A DNA stretch of 64,000 bases from Collybia mongolica (taxonomy: Eukaryota; Basidiomycota; Agaricomycetes; Agaricales; Clitocybaceae), in contig JAAXNY010000021.1 in NCBI GenBank assembly GCA_013420905.1, forward strand, positions 186,001-250,000, given 5' to 3'. Under the pieces are notes generated by a model. The model worked only from the letters and a program-made list of their open reading frames with translations. It was not told where the DNA came from and searched no databases. Within the stretch, counting starts at the first letter, position 1. Every line of letters begins with the position of its first letter. Below are positions 55,891-64,000 of this stretch, in pieces. The translations under genes were made by a program, and so were the position numbers.

Positions 55891-57837
55891 CTACTCCTCC
55901 TCGCTGTCAGGCACGGACGCAGAAGATCTTGACGACGAAGAACTGTCATCAACCTCTACTTCTTCTTCCAAGGGCGGCCAAGGGAGATTCTGGAAGTCCG
56001 CGTAGAAGAGGAGGGCGCTCTCCGTGGCTGGCGTAGTCAGCAAGAGGTTTTGAAGGCCCTCCAGGCCTTCCTCCTCGTACAACCTACCAATGGTGCCAAC
56101 TATGCGTGCCAACAAGGAGTCGCGCATTTCAAGAGCGCGGTTAGCGGCCTGAATGACCTCCGCGGCAAGGGTGTCCGCGTTGCCGAGCTGAGCATAGGCT
56201 TCAGCAACCGCTAGTAGAATAAGTAAAATCAGTAGTAAACAAAAAGACGGAAAGAAGATGGCTTACTAGAAATGCCCGCACCAAGCATGGGCCCCAGATC
56301 CTCACGGAGCCTAGCGCGCCTCTGGGGAGTGAGGCTGAAGCTGCACTTCCCCTTCTTGGCGGTGGCGCATTCCACGCACGGTTTACCCCAACCGTTGAAG
56401 GTGCACTCAATGTCGCCGCGGGTGGCGCACATCGTGCAAGGATAGCCCACCTAGTAAAAATGATCAGTAACAAGAAATAAAGTAGTAATAAACATACGGA
56501 AGAGCGCCGCGGCGCAAGGTCAGCCAGCAGGGAGGTAATAGGGGACTGGAGCGGCGTCAGCTCCCGGTTGGGAACCAGCGCGTGCTTACGGTGTGTCGCC
56601 TGAGCCCTATCCCTAGAGCGGGTGGTCTTACGCGACTGACGAGGAGAAGGGGCCGCGGGAGGCAACAACTCCGCGAACCCCTCTTGAGCCAACTGGCGTG
56701 CGACCTCATCATCGAAGAGCTGAAGCTCAGGGACTTCAACCTTCACCGGCGGCTGCCCAGAGGACTAAGGAGATAAAGATGAGTGAACGTAAATGACTTC
56801 AGAAAGAGACATACCGGGCCTGCTTCCGAGGGACGCAGCGCGGAAGCACTGCCAGTCCCCTGGGCGCGCGACATGTCGGACTAGAATTGTGAAATCAAGT
56901 CAGCAATAATGTGAAACTCGTAAAGTAAAGGATATACCTGGGGAACCGCACGGCCTTTTCCCTTGGACCCAGCATTACGCTTCCGCTTGAGGGGCTATTA
57001 AAATAAGTCAACTACCGAAGAAAAGTAATAAAAAGCAGTAATAAACGAACCGCGGGTACCAAGACCGGGGAGCGCGCCGGCAAGGGCGCGGCGGACCAAT
57101 TGTCCTGGTACTGATGGTAACGGCGCGGCGCACCAACCATGCGAGGCGGGACGAGGAAAGTATCCCGAAAGATACTATCACCATTGTCGCGCTCGAAGCG
57201 CGACCCCACCTGGTCAAGGACTTGCTCCACTGTGGGAGCCTGGCCCTAAAAGAAAAAAAGGTAGTCAGCTTGACAAAGGGAGGCAGAGTAAAGAAGTAAA
57301 CAAGTTATTTACCAGAAGAATGGAGTTGGCGCCCAGGTCAGTCGATATGACCGTACGCCAGGACGACCACGAAGCATCGCGCGCGTCAACTGGGATGCGC
57401 ATCACTTGAAGGTGAAGCGCGCGCAGGAGGAGGATAGCCGGATATGGCAGCGAGAAACGCGCGCCACGGACCACGCCAGTGATGGCATCCTGAGACCAGT
57501 AAATAAGTAAAAGGAATTAACAAGTAAAAGATGGGCGTACGATGAGCATGGAGCAGTGATCGACAAAGTCGATCAAGTCGTCAAGGTCAAGCGGACCCTG
57601 ATGGTCCATACGGGGCGCGAGCTCCTCGGCCATGATAATCCACCCTTGCTCCATAGCGACGAAGACGTCGCCCTCGGCATCTTCGAGGAGGTCAGGGAAG
57701 GAAGGGATCGGCTGGTCCACATAGACCATGGTGGGGGAACGGCCCTCAGTCGGCAGAATCGCGGCAGAGAGCGGGAGAGACAGCGCGGAAGGCGAGCGCA
57801 GAGCACGAGCCATGGCGGAAGTGGAAGTGGAAGACAT
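55891..57837 (-). CDS. Antisense gene A of the Gypsy element, eight exons (520 aa), zinc-cluster protein
   Basis: Exons are 57541-57837, 57313-57489, 57051-57245, 56938-56994, 56815-56880, 56498-56764, 56267-56450 and 55891-56210. All seven introns are 45-70 bp GT..AG and every junction is in frame. The start at 57837 (MSSTSTSAMARALR) is the first ATG, with A at -3. An acidic N-terminal region is followed by a short basic exon (PLKRKRNAGSKGKGR, a likely nuclear signal). Exon 7 carries CTMCATRGDIEC, then CVECATAKKGKC: C-x2-C-x7-C-x8-C-x2-C-x7-C, close to the fungal Zn2Cys6 spacing. A helical block (AEVIQAANRALEMRDSLLAR) and an acidic Ser-rich tail end the protein. A DNA-binding regulator encoded by the transposon is plausible but not shown. 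Confidence 0.85.
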
Positions 57838-58280
57838 TTCTGTTTGAAAAGAGTCGGGGCGTTTGAGCGATGCAGATAGCAAAGAGATTTAGAAATGGGC
57901 TATAAAGTCCAAATTGTCTAAAACTTAGCAAGGACGCGAGCTTTTTAAAACGCACAACCCTGCATTGCGAAGCTCTAAAGAACAAACAGGAGTACCGATC
58001 TCTTGCTGAAGTGTCAGAAACATAACGAGAAAAATGTCCAGATGACTGAAATATCTGTAAAGCGATGTCCGAATGTCAAGTACTCTCTCAGGAGACGTAT
58101 ATAGCTGTCACGATCCTGATGGGAAGTAAACCTCTGGGCTCGATCCCAACATCGCGCGCCTACCTGTCTAAAAGCGGAACCGTTGTAACATTGTACTGAA
58201 AGATTAGACGCGTGCAGACCCGAAGTATTGGACCAACCTGCCGGCAAAGAGAGACTGAGGACAGTCTACATTTGTGGTAT
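57838..58280. other. Upstream region of antisense gene A
   Basis: No further ORF is supported. This short stretch between gene A and the 3' LTR must contain the gene A promoter unless the LTR itself drives antisense transcription. Confidence 0.5.
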
Positions 58281-58288
58281 GGGGGAGA
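58281..58288 (+). other. Polypurine tract
   Basis: GGGGGAGA lies directly before the 3' LTR. It is the expected primer for plus-strand DNA synthesis. Confidence 0.75.
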
Positions 58289-59504
58289 TGATAGGGCCCG
58301 AAATTGTTTGCACTTATAAAGTCAACAAGTAAGGCTATTAGTGTCATTTCTAATAACCAAGTAAGCGGTAATAAAGGATTAGAGTCGAGCTCCGAGACGG
58401 CTAATCAGAGTGAACTGGTCTAATGGATAATACACTATCAGTACAGAGGACTATGAGTACGGTCTATTATTAGTCCTATTCACCATGCCCGGTTACAACC
58501 TCGGTGTCTTAGTTCATAAGTAACCGTTGTAGTATGATATCATTAGTCCGGGGATCATCATTAATAGGAGAAGTAATTGTAAATTCGGGACTTGCACAAC
58601 CCGATCCTAGTCAGGGGTACTTGGTGTTAACTACCGGAAGCGACGGGACCCCGTGAATAGCAACCGGGACAATCAGGAGGAGTAAACGACAGTGCCGCGC
58701 TGTTTTAAATAACAGAGCGCGCGGTCGGGACTTGATAAGAGTTTAGCCAGCTCTTTCAATATTTGATAAGTAACCAGTAAACGACATAATTGGCACGCAT
58801 GGCGCGCGCGCCAAGTTGTAGTAGACGCGTCAGTATTGAATACAGATTCTTGGCGTGCGGGAGCGCGGTTCCGTGTAAAATTTACAATTCCATATGATAT
58901 TTAGTTTGTACATTATAAATAGACTGTAGATGAGTAGCGCGAAGGTAAGGAATCTTGCCCCCACTTCGCGCGACTATAGAGTATACAAATCACATTTGTT
59001 AAAACACTATTGCGTGCCCGAATTAAGGATCAGATTGCTTCAACGTGTCTTGATTGGAATTGATTGGAGAACCACAGAATTAAAGAAACTTAGTTCACTT
59101 GGAACTTAGTACCGTATTGTCCGTTGGAATTACTAGGCACTTGGCCTTAGTGCACTTGGCACTGTATTGTTTGATAAGTCGCTTGGACTTATAGATCCGC
59201 TTGGGATCACTAATAATTGAACGTACACTTGGTACCCAGTCTATTGGATCGAGAAATATTATAAATATACCTAGCAGGTTTATAAACCTGTGTTGAAGCT
59301 TTTGTCTGAATCAAACCCGTTGGGAGATCATTGAAAAGGGCTTTGGCTAGTACTATTCAAAGCTTAGTGCTTCTAAGCACTTGAACCCGAACTCAAAACA
59401 GGCGATTCCTACTGTTCGTGTGTTGATTGTTAAGTTTGGTGTGTGTGTGTAAGGGATTACATTTCATAGCATCAGCGCACTTATAGCCCAGGAGCCCCCT
59501 TTCA
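58289..59504 (+). repeat. 3' LTR (1216 bp)
   Basis: Partner of the 5' LTR, two bases longer through one extra GC in a GCGCGC run at about 58801-58812. No other difference was noticed on reading the two side by side. Confidence 0.96.
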
Positions 59505-59852
59505 ACGGCTACCCCCACTCCTTTTAATTTGAATCATTCAATTGGGAACATTTCCAGCCTTAGCAGTATTACAAGTCCAACGGCTTCCTCCGATCCAGCC
59601 GCCCAGTACCCTAGTAATTCATCGCATTCCATGCAACCTGGCCTCATCATCGGGATAACACTCGGATCCCTTGCCGCGTTTCTCGCTTTGGTGGCAATTT
59701 TGGTACTTTGTCGAAGGCACCGACGTCAAACCTTCCCTATACATGGCCGTCCTTCCACCCAAAATCGCGACCAGCCCATGCGATGGGTCATAGCCTCAGA
59801 CTCAAAGCGCACACTGCTTGACATGACGGCACCCCCGCCAGCATATGCATAA
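59505..59852 (+). pseudogene. Ectodomain/single-helix protein gene, copy ii, 3' part
   Basis: The frame continues from 45284 after removal of the element and one ACGG. A Ser/Thr-rich stalk is followed by one transmembrane helix (PGLIIGITLGSLAAFLALVA, then ILVLC), a basic stop-transfer (RRHRRQ) and a short cytoplasmic tail ending TAPPPAYA. The stop is at 59850-59852. This gives the complete C-terminus that copy iii has lost. Confidence 0.85.
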
Positions 59853-60657
59853 CACGCAAACATCTTACATCAATTGTCTGATTGGAACGGGATCAAATAC
59901 GAGAGCGCTCATGTTCTTTCCGAAACCCATTCTTGAAGTGCACTGAACTGAGGTGTAGTGTTGATATTTCTAACCCTTCCCTTGTAAGAACGCATTTTAG
60001 TGACATTGTCCATTTATCCAAATACTCCAGATCCCAGCTTGTGGGTGTGCTTGAGTTTGGATAGTGCAAGAGCAAGTTTTTGTAGATTTTGATCAGATGT
60101 CGTCTCCATTCAACTTCTTTCTACGCATACTGTACCACCCTGTCAGATCGGTTCCCTATTCAGAGACCTTCGTCACCAACGCTATCCCATTCCGAGTCTA
60201 CCCTTCTAGGACGCTCCAATGTGACCTACATAGAGTTGGAAACATACCCTTACCCACGAACTTAACAACTCTACTATCCATGAGCATGCACACTTTGAGC
60301 CATCCGCCGCTGGAGATCAGTACAGCTCGCTACATACCACAGGTACATAGAGAATCAGAGTTCTTGTGCGCTGATCCAACCTCACGAGAACCGTTGGTTG
60401 GTTTGTGATGTTTCTATTTGGTAGTTTGACCACTATACATGATGTATAACACCAATAATAGACTCTATCATCTAGCTGTCAATACAGGTACGATCAAACA
60501 ACATCAATTTATGATATTTCCCACTTTCGCGATATTTTAGTTAAGAATCACGACGCAAGATGAACATTTCATCTGCATTTGATGGAATAAATTATCGTTA
60601 TCTCCAGGCGCATTTCATACATAAATCCCCAGGAAGAATACATGACCCTCATTCCGC

Positions 60658-61794
60658 ATGGTTCCGTGGCTACACCTTCTCTTCATCCCCTTCCTTTTGT
60701 GCGCTCTCATCCACGCGCGCATTACTAATTATACCATCGACGACGCAGCTCCCGACCCACGCACTGGGAACTCCATCATTTATTCGCCAATTAAAGATTG
60801 GAACACTGCAACGCATTGTCGAGGAGGAACAGGGGGACTGCACTGCCTTGCTCAGCCGGACAAGAGTCTTGTCTATGGCGGCACATGGCATGAGGGCACT
60901 GTAGGCCCTCGGATCTTGTTTTCCTCCCCACTCTAGGGCTCATTCCGTCGATATAGTTCTTTCCTCGTGATCCGGCTACCCCCCTCACCGCCACCGTTCA
61001 GTTCGATGGTTTGTTATGGATTCTAATTGTCCATCGCATATAGCCAAACTCTGACGTACTCTTCTAGGTTCCGCCGTTTATGTCTTTTGTGTCCTGGATG
61101 GTCGGCTTGTGAGAGAGAATACTTACATGAGTTTCATGCTTGACGGTCAAGCCGCCGGGGTTTTTACACGAGCTCCCAGCGGCGTAGACTACCAGTACGA
61201 TGTTCTCGCGTTTTCGGATACCTCACTCCTGCAAGGTCCACATGAATTGAGGATCACGAACGGAAGAGTTGGTGGGGACAAAACCCTGATTATTCTTGAC
61301 CGGATCGTTTATTCGTCAGTGAAGTTCGTTGTTTTCTTATCCAGTTTGAAAATAACGTCATGCCATTTCCTGTGTAGCTTCGAGGAAAGTACCATTATCT
61401 CTCCCCCAACTCCGGCCGCCCCCAGACCATCCCTACCTCCAGATCCTCCAAGCCAACGGACCACCTCCACACCACAGTCAGCCACACCACAGTCAGATAC
61501 ATTCGTTACCTCATCCACAACTGCCCATGCGGTTAGCGCCACTCATTTAGAAACACTCATTTCACCCACGGCTACCCCCCCTCCTCCTATTTTGGATAAG
61601 TCAAATGGGGACGATTCCAGCCTAACCAGCAGTACCACAACCCCTACGGCTTCTGCCAATACAGCCACCCAGAATCCTAGTACTTCATCGCATTCCATGC
61701 GACCTGGCCTCATCATCGGGATAGTTATTGGATCCCTTGCCGTATTTCTCGCTTTGTTGGCAGCTTTACTATTTTGTTGGAGGCACCGCAACAG
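60658..61794 (+). pseudogene. Ectodomain/single-helix protein gene, copy iii, cut by KDZ copy 2
   Basis: Exons 60658-60900, 60957-61008, 61068-61314 and 61378 onward are in frame and parallel copy ii, with the same signal peptide, TWHEGT, SAVYVFCVLDG and LDGQAAGVF. The insert CRGGTGGLHC in exon 1 distinguishes it. The helix (PGLIIGIVIGSLAVFLALLA) ends at CWRHR, where KDZ copy 2 begins. The frame then runs into transposon sequence and stops within ten codons. The cytoplasmic tail is lost, but secretion and membrane insertion might still occur. The 5' flank (from about 60230) duplicates that of copy ii. Confidence 0.85.
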
Positions 61795-61836
61795 TCCGTG
61801 TAGATGTATTGTAACATAATCCACGAAATGTAGAAC

Positions 61837-62769
61837 GGGACGTCATAACGTCCCACTGTCCTGGCAATGAGCTTCTACAGCACAATTGATTATAACTCAC
61901 CACTCTCCAGCTCTTCGCCCATGTTATAACCCCCGCTATCCCTGTGTTCAATCGTGTTATAACGCCTCACCACCACTCTCTCACTCTTTGCCCACGTTAT
62001 AACCCTCGCTCTTTGCCCACACGTTATAACCCCAGTTCGCGACTATGCCCGTGTTTAATCATGTTATAATGCCTCATCGCCGCGCTCTTGCTCTTCGCCC
62101 ACATTATAACCCCCGCTATCCCCGTGTTCAACCATGTTATAACGCCCCATCGTCACTCTCTCACTCTTTGCCCATGTTATAACCCTCTCTCTTTGCCCAC
62201 ACGTTATAACCCCCGCTTCGCGACTATCCACTTGTTTAATCGTGTTATAACGCCTCGTCTCCACTCTCTCACTCTTTGCCCACGTTATAACCCTCGCTCT
62301 CCGCCCACACGTTATAACCCCGGTTCGCAACTATGCCTGTGTTATAATGCCTCATCGCTGCGCTCTCGCCCTTTGCCCACATTATAACCCCTGCTATCCC
62401 CGTGTTCAACCATGTTATAACGCCTCATCGTCACTCTCTCACTCTTCGCCCATGTTATAACCCTCACTCTTTGCCCACACGTTATAACCCCCGCTTCACG
62501 ACTATCCACTTGTTTAATTGTGTTATAACGCCTCGTCTCCACTCTCTCGCTCTTCACCCATGCTATAACCCCGCTTTGTGACTGTCCCCTTGTTCAATCG
62601 TATTATAACAGCTTCCGTGGGTATACTCTCCTTGTGGACTCATGTTATAATGCCCCTCCCATTGAAGAGATTCCCTTATAACTCGATCAGCATGATGGCA
62701 GCGTTGCCGCTCCTGCCCACTGGTCGGTGAATTTTGGCTTCCATAACAACCCGGACATGTTATAATACC
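61837..62769. repeat. Subterminal TTATAA array of KDZ copy 2
   Basis: Reverse complement of the array at 36238-37170, with the same 280-bp higher-order units. Confidence 0.9.
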
Positions 62770-62842
62770 ACTACCTGTCGACGAGATCTATTGTATTTCA
62801 TAACCCGGTGCTACGATTCGGGTGCAAATTACATAACGAAAA

Positions 62843-64000
62843 CTATGTATCATCTATATCAAATATTGGAGTTTCATCATCTTCATCCTCGATCTCAATT
62901 TCCAATGCGCCCATCTCGGCCCCTTCTTCGCGACCGCTTAAATGGTTTTGTAAAACTAACTTTGCTCGTTGCCGTACAGCCTCCCAATGTCTTGACCAGG
63001 ATATCAACCGGCGACGCTCCGCAGTTGCATTCTCCGCAGCGTAAGCGGCGATCCCTTCCGCAAGATGCGCAGATACCAGCGTCCGGCGGCCAGCTTGCTC
63101 CTCCCACCAATTTGCCTTCCATGCACAGAACTGAATGGAGCGGCGCATCTCTTCCTCGAGTAGCTGGATCTCTTCTTTCCACCGAGCAGCTCTTGCACGA
63201 GATTTCAGCCACTCAACACGGAGGTCTTCATAGTGTCGATTAGCTCCTGGTTAGGTTCAGAATATAGCGACGCACGGGATTCTGTAGAAAAGCCCTTGTC
63301 GAACTCCTTCCCTGTCGTCGAGTACCAAATCCACGATAATGTCCTATGACCCTCGCCAATAGCCAACTGGGGGTTGAATGTCGTTGCTGGTAAATTGATG
63401 AGACCTTCTTCTGCAATGTGCTCGCTGTTCAACCCAGCCATCGCATGCGCTTTCCTGGTCTCTTCCTGTTCTTCGTCAGCAAGCGCTTTTTCACTTAACC
63501 CTCGTACATCGTTTGGGTGTAATTCTCGCAAAGTATCCTCCCACTCCCCAGGTCCCCGCAAGCTAAGTACAGCAGACCGTGCCATGCGATACCGTCGACA
63601 GGCTACCTTAATTTTGGACTCGACATGCTCTTGAAGCGTCAGGAATCGGGTATAGTGGCGTTGCGAGGAGACATTCTGACTTTTATACCGGCTTGCGTAT
63701 GTTCGTTTCATGAGCTGGCACCGAAGCATCGTCAGGGCCTCACATGCTTGGGCAAAACGAAGTTGGTCCTCGATTAGTGGAATATCGGCCATACATACCA
63801 ACGCACGCTGGTCAGGGGCAAGGGAGGATGGAAGGTGGAGTGAAATACACTCTGGCGTCAACGTCGATACCTCATCTGTTGTTTCAGGTAGTCCAGGGAA
63901 ATGTGCTCCAAGTCCAGGCATGTATTTATGCCGAACAGGATCGAGTTTTTGAATCCTCGTAAGTAAAGTTGTTCGACGTCGTTGAGTCGAAGTTTGTTGG
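62843..64000 (-). CDS. KDZ transposase copy 2, C-terminal part
   Basis: The stop at 62843 corresponds to 36164 in copy 1. The last exon (EEEMRRSIQFCAWKANWW and the acidic tail) and the preceding exon (LIEDQLRFAQACEALTMLRC) read the same as in copy 1 with no disabling change. The catalytic core and N-terminus lie beyond the window edge. Confidence 0.88.

Larger units (their letters stand above)
45285..59504 (+). mobile_element. Ty3/Gypsy LTR retrotransposon (14.2 kb) with antisense accessory genes
   Basis: Two LTRs (45285-46498 and 58289-59504) differ only by one extra GC dinucleotide. They start TGATAGGG and end CTTTCA, and are flanked by ACGG (45281-45284 and 59505-59508), which occurs once at the same place in paralogue copy iii. 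A primer-binding-site candidate follows the left LTR and a purine tract precedes the right one. The sense strand has gag, protease and pol in the order PR-RT-RNase H-integrase, which defines Ty3/Gypsy. No chromodomain is seen. Between pol and the right LTR are 4.1 kb holding two intron-containing genes on the other strand. All ORFs are intact. It looks recently inserted and may be active. Confidence 0.95.
61795..64000 (-). mobile_element. KDZ transposon, copy 2 (right end only, inverted, runs off the window)
   Basis: The sequence is the reverse complement of 35007-37212 in copy 1, with no net length difference over 2206 bp and only isolated mismatches noticed (for example near 62840). It includes the terminal TCCGTGTAG.. 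end, the TTATAA array and the 3' part of the transposase. CAACAG precedes it, the same hexamer, in the same orientation relative to the element, as at copy 1. Confidence 0.95.

Noticed and set aside
53818..57837. Idea that the antisense genes are a host segment captured by chance or a separate nested insertion
   Set aside because: No flanking duplications or transposon ends surround them and they share the GCGC bias of the LTRs and pol; the idea is not excluded until other copies are seen.
62088..62557. ORFs within the TTATAA arrays (HRHSLTLCPCYN repeats)
   Set aside because: They are open only because the DNA is repetitive; composition is that of the array.

Overview
This is a eukaryotic, fungal window, and almost certainly from an Agaricomycete (mushroom-forming Basidiomycota). 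The evidence is short GT..AG introns of about 50-75 bp, single-exon HET-domain genes, a KDZ transposon with a CxC2 cysteine cluster, and two membrane-protein families I know only from Agaricomycetes. I see no tRNA, rRNA or CRISPR feature. The species cannot be named from the sequence; a transposon-rich genome is clear.

Layout. At 0.3-0.56 kb is the 3' end of a SNARE-like gene. At 1.5-5.6 kb are two tandem HET-domain genes on the minus strand; the second is shortened by one stop codon. At 6.7-8.3 kb is a complete Tc1/mariner element flanked by TA. At 8.3-14.3 kb are a degenerate repeat, an uncharacterised minus-strand locus, a decayed gene with a Zn2Cys6-type cluster, and a decayed seven-helix membrane gene. 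At 18.9-20.5 kb is the one clearly intact host gene with introns, a nine-exon Mpv17/PMP22 (Sym1-like) gene. The stretches 14.3-18.9 and 20.5-26.0 kb yield only weak coding candidates.

From 26 kb to the end the window is transposons inserted into host genes. A seven-helix membrane gene (26.0-40.0 kb) is split first by an 11.1 kb KDZ element (26.1-37.2 kb) and then by a 1.4 kb hAT-like element (38.4-39.8 kb) with an exact 8-bp target duplication. Three tandem copies of a secreted-ectodomain/single-helix gene follow. Copy i (43.1 kb) has lost its start. Copy ii (44.4 to 59.9 kb) is split by a 14.2 kb Ty3/Gypsy element whose LTRs differ by one dinucleotide. Copy iii (60.7 kb) is cut after its membrane helix by a second, inverted KDZ copy running off the window.

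The most unusual object is the Gypsy element (45285-59504). Its sense strand carries gag, a protease ORF and pol in three successively -1-shifted frames, with a canonical GGGTTTC slip site at the gag stop. Between pol and the 3' LTR it carries two genes on the opposite strand, with 8 and 5 exons and every exon junction in frame. One encodes a nuclear-looking protein with a Zn2Cys6-like cluster. Because these genes are antisense to the genomic RNA, their introns cannot be spliced from it and can survive reverse transcription. This antisense accessory module is my main candidate for an undescribed system.
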